Source: Carnegiea gigantea
Taxonomy: Eukaryota > Streptophyta > Magnoliopsida > Caryophyllales > Cactaceae
DNA: 64,000 bases
Direction: 5' to 3'
NCBI GenBank assembly: GCA_029747015.1
Contig: JAKOGI010000539.1
Location: forward strand, 309,501 to 373,500
Shown here: positions 36,201-48,200 of the stretch, in pieces
Position numbering within the stretch: the stretch's first letter is position 1
Layout of the letters: each line of letters begins with the position of its first letter
Program-made: the position numbers and the translations under genes
Notes under the pieces: generated by a model
The model's database searches: none
The model's input: the letters and a program-made list of their open reading frames with translations, nothing else
Told to the model about the DNA's origin: nothing

Positions 36201-37848
36201 CGGTAATTCACAACACAAACTCCCTCCTCACACAGCACTAACCACAAGAACCTCAAATTTCTCAATAGTTCCACCTCAAGCCATCCAACTACTAACTCGA
36301 TTTAATATTGGCATATACAAACAAACAATACATAAAACGATCGTATACAGATATGACATTCAAGCTTAATAACCAATATAGCGTTTAAGTGTACCAACTG
36401 ATGCAATCGAGACTTTAAAGCGACATTTTGCCCTTTTAGTTCGTTAACCGATATGCATAAGCATAATATTTCATTGAAATAACTACAAATAGACTATCAA
36501 TATGCCCAAACCGATTTAGCCATAGCCCTTAGACATAATTCAATTATTTCCATAATTACTTCAACTGCTCAACTAGCATCACTAAGCGTCAAACAGAGTT
36601 CCAGTACGACCAACTCATGCTACGACAGTCCAATAACAACACTATGCTTACTTTATAATCCTCGATTAATTGGTACATTCAGCCATATATCGAATTATCA
36701 TGCAATTAACGCAATTCAGTACCATGTTCGAATTTCTCAACTTTGACTCTAATTTCACACAAATTAATTTCTAAACTTAGAATTAACATGCACCAACTAA
36801 ATTTAGCTAAGATCATTGAAATTAATAGTAATTTAGGAGTAAAGAAATCCCCACCCTGAACCCAAGCTAGGTGTTCGATCGTAGGCTTGTCCGGCTTGAC
36901 CTTAGGTACTTCGAACATCTCCAAAATCTGGCCTTGCCCTTTGGTCACACGAGCAGCACTGATTCACACCTGAACTCCACTAATTCGAACCCTAAATAAG
37001 CCTAGTTTCAGTTATCAACTTGAGGTTGAATTGGGTGTTTGTAGATATGAATTTTCACCCCAAGTTATAGAAGATTGAAAGCAACTAGAAGCTAAATTGC
37101 ATGGCCTTACCTGGCCATGCATTCTAGGTTCAATTCGGTGTCTAAAACCCTCCATAAACATGGCAAGGGGCTTCGAAAATCGACCCAGATTTGCTCCAAA
37201 TGAAGGCTAGCTAGTGGGGGAGGCCAATTGGGTGGAATTTGCGGTTGTGTGGGGCAAAAATCTACTGGGCTTTGAGCTTGGAAGTGATGTTAATGGTGGA
37301 GGAGATGAGGAGGAAGAAGACGGGCTGCAAAGAGAGAAAGAGAGACTGTCGGGGGGTCGCAGGCAGGTGGAGAAAAAGGGGGGTCACATGCGAATTTACT
37401 AATTTACCCCTCCCTACTCTCTTTCGTTTATTTTTGGTCCAGACTGATTCACACTCAATACCGCTAGTCTAATTCGTAACCCGAATTCTAAATCCAAATC
37501 GATAATATAACATTTCATCGATTACTTATTCCCAAATACGGCCAGGTTCGATTTAATAAATATCGAACTACTTCTAAGGTTAACAACCTAATTATATTCG
37601 GGTTCCTAATCGATTTAATACTCGTTAACAACCATCAATAGCGCTTATTAGAAATCATTGAAGGATTTTCAAAACTAATAATAATAATATTATTACTGGC
37701 GATAAAAATATTCTTTTTAGTAAAATCATTGCTTACATAAGCACGTCAATAATTAATTTAACTCGTAACGTTAAATAAAATAGGTTTTTATGATGTACGA
37801 AAGCGTTACGAATAGGTTGACAGGAAAACAAGGTACGCGGGCCTTACA
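33275..37848 (-). repeat. 5' LTR (minus sense) of the Tekay-like element, complete
   Basis: Plus coordinates begin TGTAATGCC and end GGGCCTTACA (4574 bp). About 34228-37848 aligns with 26097-29671. The first 950 bp have no counterpart in the truncated copy. It carries a 60-bp repeat array at about 34920-35460. I see no host gene in it; the open frames at 33939-37472 are LTR by-products. Confidence 0.88.
34920..35460. repeat. 60-bp tandem repeats inside the second LTR
   Basis: Same unit as at 26780-27310. Because 60 is a multiple of three, the minus strand at 35222-35452 stays open and encodes a repetitive 20-residue pattern (LRLYKAFKLE variants). That frame is not a gene. Confidence 0.8.
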
Positions 37849-39202
37849 GGTCTAGAGTCAATAACCCAACCTGATGAACGAGAAGGATTATTCGTTTTGA
37901 AGAGTCAAGTGAAACTTGAGGTGATTTGTGCTATTGTGGACACTACAAGTCAAAGGAGTCTCATCCTCAAATAATTAGTCCAAAAGTTGGGATTATCAAT
38001 GACCCATCATCAAAAACCATACCACTTGGTTGGATCCATAAAGATGTGGGGCTCCAAGTTAGTGAACAATGCACATTCAAGTTCACCGTAACAAGTCAGT
38101 TTATCGATGAAGTGACTTGTAATGTAGTTCCTTTTGATATATGTCAAGTGATTCTTAGAAGTTCTTACCTATGGGATTGGGAGGCCATATATTATCGATA
38201 GAGCCTAAAGATTCTAGTTCATCAAAGAGGGAATGAAGTATCTCTTGACTGGTGAAAGGACAAAGCAAAATGCTAATTTAGTCACCGCATGTCAAGCTAG
38301 GAGAATGATTAACCCATCGAAGAAAGTTTGCATTATTATTTATACGAATTTATACAAATGAAGGGTCCAGAGGACTAGAAAAACAATCCTTAGGTAACGT
38401 TGTTAACGCAACTCAAATGGTCATTGATAAGTTGTTCTAAAGCAAAAACAAAAATGAGTTAGCAAAAATGTATGCAGAACTTTCAGATGTCTTTTCTAAA
38501 AAAATGAGTTTTACCACCAAGAGAGAAGTAAAACATGCGATCCAATTAATTTAGATTCATCACTACCAAAGTTAATTATGTGGTAGAAAGTGGTGAGATA
38601 AAGAAGCAAGTGTCTGAGTTGCTTGAAAATAAAGTTATCAAACCAAGCAGTTCACCTTGCGTATCGCCAACGGTTCTTATTCCCAAAGAGGATGGCGGTT
38701 AGCGTATATGCATTGATCGCGCCTTGAATAAGATCATAGTGAAAAATCGTTATCCACTCCTCAGAATAAATGACCTTCGTGATTAATTAAATCATGCCCA
38801 TTACTTCACAAAGTCAGATTTGAAATTCAGCTATTCCTAGAAGATGACTTTCAAGAAAAGGAGGGGTCTGTTTAAGTGGCTAGTCATGCCATTTGGGCTT
38901 TGTATCCCCTACTACATTCATGTAGTTAATGAACCTTTCATTGATTAATTTTTCATTGTTTATCTTGATGACATTTTGATCTAGAGTTGTACTTGGAATG
39001 ACCATCTAAGAATGGTATTTGAGTTACTGCAAAAGCATCAACTCCGCCTTAATTAGAAAAAGTGTGACTTTGGCAAGCAATTATTGGTGCACCAAGGTTA
39101 TGTCATCCATAATGGAAAACCAAAAATAGACTCTAAAAAAAATGTTGTGGCCATTCAAAATTGGCCTTGTCCAAATAATGTGACTGAAGTTTGAAGTTTT
39201 AT
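37849..39202 (+). pseudogene. pol: decayed gypsy protease and reverse transcriptase fragment
   Basis: Plus-strand translation in shifting frames gives protease-region fragments (QVSEQCTFKF, DICQVILRSSYLW). Reverse transcriptase blocks follow at about 38640-39180: PTVLIPKEDGG, KNRYPLL, WLVMPFGLC, VYLDDILI and QGYVIHNGKPKID. Many stops and frameshifts are present. The left end is cut by the Tekay-like element and the right end by the LTR-like arm starting at 39203. It is an old fragment that later elements landed in. Confidence 0.85.
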
Positions 39203-40118
39203 TGTAACAACCCAAACCTTAACCCTACAAAGCACTTTGGTTTATCTGCATTTACATTAATTAAGTTGGGCATCACATTTCAATTTAACATTTGATATAT
39301 TTATGCAATTGTAGGTTAAAACGACGAAGTGGCTTCGAAAATAAGATTTAATCATGATATGAATCATTTAAAACTTATAAACAAATAAATAAAAATAAGC
39401 CCATTTATAAATGTGAGTAAAAGTTATAATTTTCAAGGACGTGTTACAATTAACTCGCCTATGCTATGTAAGTTAAACCATAATGCAAATAAATGAAATA
39501 TTGATAAATACAAAAATCCATGTTAATCAAAATGGGTAGAGTTTATGATTTATAGTTCTTCCTCATAAATCATAAAATACTAATAGTAGGCTAAATATTG
39601 GCCCAATTTTTAGCTCAAATATTTGTTAGTTAAAAATGGTAATTGTTTTACGGAAAGGAAAAAAAGAGGGGAGAAAATAATAAACAAGAAATATCTAGAA
39701 GTAATATGGATGGAATCAAAACCAAAAATTATAAAACAAAACTATCTTCCCCCCCCCCAAATAGTCTCCGCCACAGTCCCCTGTTCCTTTTCTTTACCTA
39801 GTGATCCCTTATTCCCTTGCAATTCATGCCCCTTGTTATTCACACGACCCAGCCCCATGCCAGCACCATGTACCATCTCTAGGGCTAGCCGTCGGCAGCT
39901 GTGACATCCCAGCAATCATCGCCAACATCTCCACCTCCGATGGTTGCCACTCCTCCCTCCAACTCCTTTTTGACTTGTTTCAATGGTGGATTGGAAGGTG
40001 AACTCATGCTTATTATGTTGGATGAATGTAATTTGTATGAATTCATGGTTATTATATTGAATTTGAGAATTTAAGAAATTTTAGGTTATAGGTGTTCGTG
40101 GTGGAATTGAGGGTCAAG
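39203..40118 (+). repeat. outer left arm of a very large inverted repeat (LTR-like)
   Basis: Begins TGTAACAACCC and matches, in inverted orientation, the DNA ending GCTGTTACA at 61620. Shared blocks include CGAAAATAAGATTTAAT, CATAAATCATAAAATACTAAT and AATTCATGGTT. The start resembles Tekay-type LTR starts. The arm is split at 40118 by the Athila element and resumes at 58041. The frames at 39623-40001 lie in the repeat and are not convincing genes. Confidence 0.8.
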
Positions 40119-41347
40119 TGACAAATGCTGCAAGCGTACGGGTAGTCGTAGTATAGATAAAAAGATCGTCCTCAGGGACCAAAGTAATCTACTGAGTTTT
40201 AACTATCAGTATATGCTAAGCAAATACTAAATCAAGGGTTTTTGATTCAACAACTTCAAATCTACTAATTCTAAATTCAATCTAGAAGAAACGTCTAGGA
40301 ATTTATGCAGTTAAGAAAGGTGATTGGATCAAAATGATAAACATGTGCTCTTCTCTAATCAGATAGTTTCGAGGAATTGCAGTCTATCTAGAATTTAGTC
40401 TATTTTTTCAAAATCAACCAAATTGCCTAAACTAAGCAAAAGTCATTCTTTCAAACTAATTTTTCTTAATCCAAATTAAATAATTTTGATTACTCTCTAG
40501 TCCTTCCAACATGCAAATCTCTCTTTAGAGTCGACGCTATGTTAGTTTTTATCAAGCAGTCTAACAATCGAATGTCACCTTTCAGTTTCTAGCAAACTTT
40601 GGCCAAACATCCACTCACAACATGAAAATCATTTGATAAAGCAAAATCAAACCAATCATGAATCAAAGCACAATTCTAATGATAAACATGATCCACCTAC
40701 ACTTTCATTAACGTATAAATCCCTAGACAAAATAAACTACTCACACATGATTAAATATTCAACAAGTAACCAATTATTCAGTGAAAATCTGAGAGGGAAG
40801 GGCTTGACAAAGGCAGCCTTCAACCGAGGGTTTCAAACTGCCTCAAAACCGGACTCACACTCAAGATTTCTCACTAAAACAACAATCAAACTAAAAATTC
40901 TAACTAAAGAGCAAAATTTTGAGAAAGAAAATTGACTAAAACTATGCTTCCTTCTCTTTCTTGCTGCTGAACAATGCGGTTTTATAGAAGAATATGGACG
41001 TTTTCAGCCACACAGCTGAAGAGAGATGAAGAGACCATAGTTACACCGCTCACTACGGTCTGTGGCAGGTACCACGGTCCGACCGTGGTCTTGGCTGGAA
41101 CTGAATTTATACTCTTCTCTTGCTCCACGGGCATAGCATCGCATAGGTGTCCATGGGAGAGGTCAAAATACATCCAATGAGGGTCAAATGCTAGGTCCAA
41201 ATGGCCTAAAATCCTTCAAAACACATCAAACAACCATACCCAAGTATGGATCAAGAATAGGAGTACAAATGGCAACTTAAAGCACATAATTCTCCTAAAA
41301 ACGTTGTAAAATGACTCTAAAATGATGCATACATTAAGTACTTGTCA
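40119..41347 (-). repeat. 3' LTR (minus sense) of the Athila element
   Basis: Aligns with 56784-58035. It has a minus-strand TATAAAA box at 40980-40986 and a 19-bp palindrome (ACCACGGTC-C-GACCGTGGT) at 41071-41089. Confidence 0.9.
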
Positions 41348-41362
41348 AACTCCCTCATGCTT
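41348..41362 (-). other. polypurine tract of the Athila element
   Basis: The minus strand reads AAGCATGAGGGAGTT before the LTR start TGACAAG. The nested solo-gag element has the near-identical AAGCATGGGTGAGTT at 51092-51106. Confidence 0.75.
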
Positions 41363-43400
41363 AAACTATCGCTTGTCCCTAAGCAACGCTAAAACCAAAA
41401 ATTATACGAAAACCTCCTTAAGATAGATACAGGTAGTGTTTCAATGGCAAAGCCGATTCAAAGTTAGCCCAAAAAGATGCAAAAATCATTTAGCAAAGAG
41501 ACTAGGGAATGAAAAGTTTGAAAACCACTTGATAAACCACAATATCAAATTTGAATTAATCCCCACAAATCATCAAATATAATCACTCAACATATGAAAC
41601 AAATGAAGCTAGCAAGGCCAGTAGAACCTCACTATAGTTACATGGCACTCATCACTCATGTGCTTGAAAAAATATATATAAAAAGGTTCCCTCAATTCTC
41701 ATTCCTTAAACTCAAATTTACCATAAACTTGACAAGACTTTCAAATTCGCCATCACTAAAATTCAAACACACTCGACAATCATGAGGACTTTCATAAGGT
41801 TGTAATGGGGTCATGGATAAAGGCAAGAGAGGAACAAATATTTTGGAAATGTGGAGTTAGAAGCCATAGACTAAGAGCTAAACAGTTCCAATGCATCATT
41901 ACAACATCATCCCTAAACCAATACAAATCAATAAAATACATTTTCAATTTAAAGAAACAAAGAGTTGAAAGACTATAAAAATTGACAATTCCAACTAGGC
42001 TAACACTCTTTTTATTATTCACCTTTGTTTTTTTTTTTTGGGTGTTCTTTTTTCTTTCTTTTTTTCTGTTTCGTTTTCTCATTTTTTTTCCTTTTTTTTT
42101 TCAAAAGAGTTATCCAAGGGAAATCCATACCAAACTTTGAATTCCAACTCTTCTCTAAGCTTTATACAAAAAGAATAAGAGATTTTCTTTTTTTTTTCGA
42201 GCAATATCATATATCCCTTCACCAAACAACCACTATCCACTAAAAGATCTCAATACTCCTTACTAGCTCCCAATCAAACTTAATGCAAGAGAATGAAATG
42301 CTCCTCTAGTCTTGGCTTAACGGTGAGATAATCATTTAGCCATAGGCTATAATAGGAGATTCAAATCAAGAAAAATGGATATAAGCTCAAAGGGGTTAGC
42401 AACGGATATAATATGTAACAAAGGTGGCTATTTGGCCATTGGGCTTAACAAATCAAAGAAATGTCTCAATCATATTATCTAAATATATAAAATATGATCT
42501 TGAATGAGAGTCAGGGCAAGCTCTAGAAACATAATGCCAAGGAAGAGTCACACATGAAAGAAACATGAGACTAAATTGATAAATAGTCTCTAAAAGCTCA
42601 AAGCCTCATAGGACATCTACCAAGGTCATAACTAGCTCATTAGTAAACGCATGCCAAAGTTCATGTAAAGCGTTATGGGGTAATCAACTCGCACTCAACA
42701 TACGGCCAAACATGAAGCTTATTTTGAAAACTCATTCTCAAACATTTTATGCACAATTGGGCGAACCAAAGGATCAAACTAAACCAAAAAAGTCTACCTA
42801 GTCTACAAAGGTCATCATCGGAGAATTTTTTCCCTTCTTTTCTTTTCATTTTTTTATGCATGCTCCTAATAATAACGCAAGGAAAATGCAAGAATTATAA
42901 GAAGAAACTAATAAAAAAAACTAAAATGCTACCTAGAGTGAAAAGAAAACTAAATGCACGTCTTAAAATGCTGCTAACCAAGTAAAGCTAAAACTTACAA
43001 TAAAAACTCCAAAAACTATCCTAAATAATATGTACAACACACAGGCACACCAAATCAAATAAGGCATTAGGCGCCAAATAATCTATGCAACTCCTCCATA
43101 TTTGAATCATACATTGCCCTCAATGTAGGCACATAAGAGAAAAAAGGAAAGGGAGAAGCAAAAAGATATCAAAAAGGAGGTGGTGGAGGAGGATGTGGTG
43201 GTTGGCTATAAGAGATATGCCAATCCCGGCAGGTCTCTAAACATGCTCTGTAGTCTTGAAAATATTAAGTCTACGTAGCAAGCATGCCACGACGCTTGTC
43301 TTGGCGCTCTTGGACAAAGTCCTGAAGACCGGCGTTCTCAGAAGTGACAAAAGCTCGAAAGGACACTTGCTCCTCTTGAATGGACCCAAGGGTGGCTTGG
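41363..43400 (-). other. non-coding 3' interior of the Athila element
   Basis: Two kilobases with long T-rich runs (42020-42110, 42187-42200) and no convincing protein. Blocks such as GAAACATGAGACTAAAT and GGACATCTACCAAGGTC recur in the nested solo-gag element at about 52340-52440. The two families therefore share this untranslated part. Confidence 0.65.
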
Positions 43401-43412
43401 AGGTCGGCATAG

Positions 43413-44492
43413 TTAGTAAGGGTGGTTGAGAGGAAGAACTAGGTCCTCCTTAACTAGAATGAGGGGGCTGACGGTAGGGTACGGGTTGAACAACCTCGGC
43501 ATCACAAGGTACCCAATAAAGGTACCCAATAAAGGAAGCGGAAAAAGCCAATCCCCAGGGTAAATCCAACACAAACGCCCAGCTTCTACTCTACAAAAGT
43601 TCATAATCTCAAAGGCGGCTTGATCAAGCCACTCGGGCCCAGAGACTCTATCCTCAGGGTTGCGCTCAACACCCAAAAATCTAGCAATAGTAGTCACAAT
43701 CCCACTGATGACTATCCTACCCTTAGTGCTAACAGTAGCACTATATAATTTCCTGGACAAAAATGAACCGGGGTTAAGCTAGACATCGTTAAGCATGTAT
43801 GACAAGAAATACAGCTCAGATAATCTCAGGACATTCAAACTATCATCCCAAGCAAAGAAACAACAAGCCAGGATATGCTGAGCTACACGAATACAAGGGT
43901 TTCTAATATGTGTGCACTTGGATGAACTAGTGTTGTACCTAACACTCCCCGAAAGCTCACCCCAAAATGTGTTTAGGTTGAATTCGTATAAGACATGCCG
44001 ATTCGGTAAATCCATACTAGGTGAAAAACCAAATATATTGTTAAAGGTACCTAAGTTCAACTAGTAAAATTGTCCCTGCAAATGAAACGAAATGTACCCT
44101 ACTTGACATTGAGACCTTCTAGTGATCTCAAAGTGGAGTGTACTCAGGAACTCTACGGTCAGGTGCCGGTATGTATGCTCTTTTATTTCAATGAAGTGTC
44201 CCATACCACTTCATACAAACAACCACCTAATATCGTCTAACATTCCTAATCATCCTAATAATTCCTCATCATTATATCGAGTTGCCACAACCATGCGTTC
44301 ATTCAAACAGTTACATCTAGCAACATGATTAGGATTTGTTAAACCAAGGGGGTGAGGAATGTTACCTTGAGCACATGCATTGATGGAGGTTTGGGATGTC
44401 CTTTGAGGTTGAGTTGGTGCTTGACTTGAGGATCCAACCTCCTTGGTATTCCTTTGTCTCTTGGTAGGTGCCATTGTTGCAAAATGAAACAA
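43413..44492 (-). pseudogene. Athila ORF-1 protein, decayed
   Basis: In the position downstream of integrase, minus-strand frames read MAPTKRQRNT (start 44474), then FNNIFGFSPS, LYEFNLNTFWGELSG, CTHIRNPCIRVAQHILA, and STKGRIVISGIVTTIARFLG. The order matches the plant-specific Athila ORF-1 domain as I remember it. A TAG ends the first segment at about 44250, and further stops separate the blocks. The function of this protein is not settled; it is sometimes called env-like by position only. It is non-functional here. Confidence 0.75.
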
Positions 44493-44617
44493 AATTTGAA
44501 ACTAAAAACCTAAAAATTAAAATTTATGAAAGAAAATGAAGATTTGAAGTAAAAAGGAGAAGAAATAGAGAAAGAAGAAGATGGTTATTCTGGATGGGTG
44601 AAAGTGAGATGAGTTTG

Positions 44618-44669
44618 AAGAAGAAGAAGAAGAAGAAGAAGAAGAAGAAGAAGAAGAAGAAGAAGAATG
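44618..44669. repeat. (GAA)n microsatellite
   Basis: About 17 GAA units on the plus strand, upstream (minus sense) of the Athila ORF-1 start. They give spurious poly-Phe frames on the minus strand at 44524-44763. Confidence 0.9.
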
Positions 44670-44869
44670 AGATGAATTCGTGGAAGAAAAAGAAAGTGTA
44701 AGTGAAAGGATGAATTTTGAGTAAAAATGGAGGGAAAATAAGAAGAAATAAAGGAGGATTCAAGGTTCTAGCTATGGTGGTTTTAGAGAGAGAAAATGAA
44801 TGTAGAGAGAGAAGCTCGAAGAAGATGATGAATTTGGGAGAAATGAGGGGTCATTGCAGTCAAAACCCT

Positions 44870-45020
44870 TGACCGCGAGCCGTAGCAGGTCACCACAAAT
44901 CGTAGGGTGCACCACGGTCTGACCGTGGTGTCTTCTGACACCAGAATTCTTTCGTTTTTCTAGTTTGGCACCCCATGGCCGTGGTGCTAAGCTTCTTGGC
45001 CGTGGTGCCAAACATTTTAT
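44870..45020 (-). promoter_or_regulatory. internal LTR-like palindrome region upstream of Athila ORF-1
   Basis: CACCACGGTC-T-GACCGTGGTG at 44910-44930 is a 10-bp-arm palindrome, near-identical to the one in the element's LTR (41071-41089). Neighbouring CACGGCCATGG and CACCACGGCC words extend the resemblance. It lies between integrase and ORF-1. An internal promoter or regulatory copy is possible, but this is inferred from resemblance only. Confidence 0.35.
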
Positions 45021-45228
45021 TGTATAAATATATTTTTCTCTTGTTTCTTATTATTATTATTTCTTCTCTTCTCTTCTCTCTCTTTTTTTTTTCATTTTTC
45101 TTTCGGTTTTTTTTCTTTCTTTTCATACCGACTACAAAAATAATGAAAATCAAAACTAAGAAAAGAAAAAGGGGCTTGGGTTGCCTCCCAAGAAACGCTC
45201 TTTTAAGGTCAAGAGTTTGACCCTACTT

Positions 45229-48200
45229 CTAAGCTTGGTCCGAATCAGTGAGTGTATGGACATTTACCTTATCAATAGGTTGTCCCACAAGATATGGTTT
45301 TAATTGTTGTCCATTGACTGTGAACGCACCGGTCACCTCATTCCATATTTCAACTGCTTCACTAGCTTGAGCTTTGGTGACCGTAAATAGTCCCGACCAT
45401 CGGGATTTCAGTTTGCTCGGAAATAATCTCAATCTTGAGTTGAATAATAGGACCATGTCACCTTTTTTAAACCTCTTCTTCATGATATGTTTGTTGTGCC
45501 ATTTCTTAGTTCCCTCTTTATAAATGCGTGAACTCTTATAAGTCGCCAACCTTAGTTCATCTCGATTGTTTATTTGCAAGAATCTCCATTCGCCGGCTGC
45601 CTTATGATCAAAATTAAGTGTCTTTGTAGCCCAATATGCCTTATATTTCATCTTTACCAGCAAGTGACAAGAGTTCTCAAACACCAACCAGTATGGAGTG
45701 ATACCTAGAGGAGTCTTGTAAACGGTGCGGTAAGTCCAGAGACCATCATCAAGCCTAAAAGACCAATCTTTGTGAGATCGATCCACCATTTTCTCCAATA
45801 TGCTCTTCTATTCTCTATTCGAGAGCTTCACTTGCCCACTTGTTTGGGGATGGGAAGGTGTAGCAATCTTATGAAATACCCTATATTTTTTCAATAGTGA
45901 CCCAAGAGGCTTGTTGTAAAAGTGTGCACCATTATCACTTAGAAAAGCTCTAGGCATGCCAAACCTTGTGAAAATATTTTTCTTGAGAAACTTAAGGACA
46001 ACCTTGGAATCATTTATTAGGGTGGCAATAGCTTCCACCCACTTAGAGACATAACATAATCAACTGCCACAAGGATGTAAAGGTTGTTATCGGAAGAAGG
46101 AAAGGGACCCATGAAGTCAATTGCCCATACATCAAACAACTCCACCTCAAGTATGCCACTTTTGAGGCATCTCATGCCTCTTGGAAATGTTCCCTGTTCG
46201 CTAACATCTATCACAAGTTGAAACAAATTTCCTTGCGTCCTTGAAGAGCGTGGGCCAATATAAGCCTGCTTAGAGTACTTTTGCAATCATTTTATTTGGT
46301 CTAAAGTGGCCACCATAAGTTGAAGCATGGCAATGGTGCAAAACACTACGGACCTTATCTTTAGGCAAACATCTTCTATAAATCCCATCTCCGCACAGCT
46401 TGTAGAGAAAAGGCTCTTCCCGCACATAGTATTTGGCATAGGTAAAGAACTTCTTTCTTTGTTGGTAGGACAAACCTAGAGGTAACACTCTGCACACCTT
46501 GAAGTTAACTAAATCAGCATACCATTGGGTAGCTTGTTGGAAAATAGCGAATAGCTACTCATCGAGGAAGGAATCATCAATAGGGAGCTCTTCACTAGGA
46601 GTAACCTCGAGGCCTATGCGAGATAGATGATCGGCAACCACATTCTCTAACCCGACCTTATCATTGATCTCCAAATCAAACTCTTAAAGAAGGAGGACCT
46701 ATCGGATGAGTTGGGGTGTGGACTCGGATTTCTTCATTAAATGTTTCAAAGCAGCATGATCTCTAAAAACAATACCCTTAGAATTCATCAAGTAAGATCG
46801 AAATTTTTCCAAGGTAAAGGCAACCGCTAAGAATTCCTTCTCTGTTGTGGCATAATTCACTTGAGCCCCGTCAAGAGTGCGGCTCGCGTAGTATATGGCA
46901 TATGGCTTATTGTCTTTTCGTTGGCCAAGAACGGTGCCTACTGCATAGTCACCCACATCACACATTACTTCAAAAGGTAGCTCTCAATCTGGAGCTTACA
47001 TAATTGGAGCCGTGATTAATGCCTCTTTTAACCTATGAAAAGCACTTAAGCATTCTTCATTAAACTCAAAAGGCACATCCTTGACAAGCAATTGGGTGAG
47101 AGGTTTTGCAATTTTTGAAAAATCCTTTATCAACCGTCGGTAAAAACCGACTTGTTCGAGAAAACTCCTCACACCTTTTACAGAAGTTGGTGGAGGCAAT
47201 TTTTCAATCACCTCTGCCTTTGCTTTGTCAACTTCAATGCCTTTGTTAGACATAACATAACCATGGACAACCCCCTCTTGCACCATAAAATGACATTTTT
47301 CCCAATTCAAGACCAAATTCACATCTTCACACCTTTGCAAAACCTTAGATAGCTTATTCAAGCATTGGTCATAAGTTGCACTATATACATAAAAATTATC
47401 CATAAAGACTTCCATTATGTCCTCAACAAAATCAGAGAAAATAGCCATTATACAATGTTGAAATGTGACAGGGGCATTGCATAATCCAAATGGCATCCTT
47501 CTGTAAGCATATGTACCATAAGGACATGTAAAGTGGTTTTTTCTTGGTAATTAGGATGGATAGGGATTTAAAAGAATCCCGAATATCTATCTAAGTAGCA
47601 AATATGAGTTCTTAGTCAACCATTCAAGCATTTGGTCAATGAAGAGAAGGGGGAAGTGATATTTACAGGTGACTTTATTCAATTTTCGATAATCAATACA
47701 TATACGCCAGCCCGTGACAGTCCTAGTAGGGATTAGCTCATTATTCTCATTTTTTACAACAGTCATCCCTCCTTTCTTAGGTACAACATGGACCGAGCTC
47801 ACTCACATACTATCGGAGATAGGGTAGATAATGCTAGCTTTATGTATATCAAGGACATGTAAAAGTAGTCTTTTCTTGGTAATTAGGATGGATAGGGATT
47901 TGAAAGAATCCCGAATATCCATCTAAGTAGCAAAAATGTGAGTTCTCAGCTAACCGTCCAAGCATTTGGTCAATGAAGGGAAGGGGAAAGTGATATTTAT
48001 GGGTGGCTTTATTTAATTTCCGATAATCAATACACATATGCCAGCCCATGACATTCCTAGTAGGGATTAGCTCATTATTCTCATTTTTTGCAACAGTCAT
48101 CCCTCCTTTCTTAGATACAACATGGACTGGGCTTGCCCACATACTATCGGAGACAGGATAGATAACGCCGGCTTTAAGCAACTTCAAAATTTCCTTTTTT

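Larger units (their letters stand above)
26097..37848 (-). mobile_element. pol-less Tekay/Del-like gypsy element with very long LTRs
   Basis: Two long direct repeats, 26097-29671 (truncated) and 33275-37848 (complete, 4574 bp), bracket a 3.6-kb interior. On the minus strand the complete LTR reads TGTAAGGC...GGCATTACA. A Met-tRNA-type primer site follows at 33251-33269, and a polypurine tract lies at 29672-29690. In minus order the interior has an unrecognised ORF, a decayed gag, a hAT insertion and a protease remnant. Reverse transcriptase, RNase H and integrase are missing. The left LTR lacks about 950 bp at its left end, so no TSD can be read. Confidence 0.88.

Noticed and set aside
43413..44492. 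Athila ORF-1 as a viral envelope gene
   Set aside because: Position is env-like, but the blocks match the plant Athila ORF-1 family. I see no signal peptide, transmembrane anchor or fusion features in the decayed sequence.
44524..44763. Poly-Phe minus-strand frame
   Set aside because: Encoded by a (GAA)n microsatellite.
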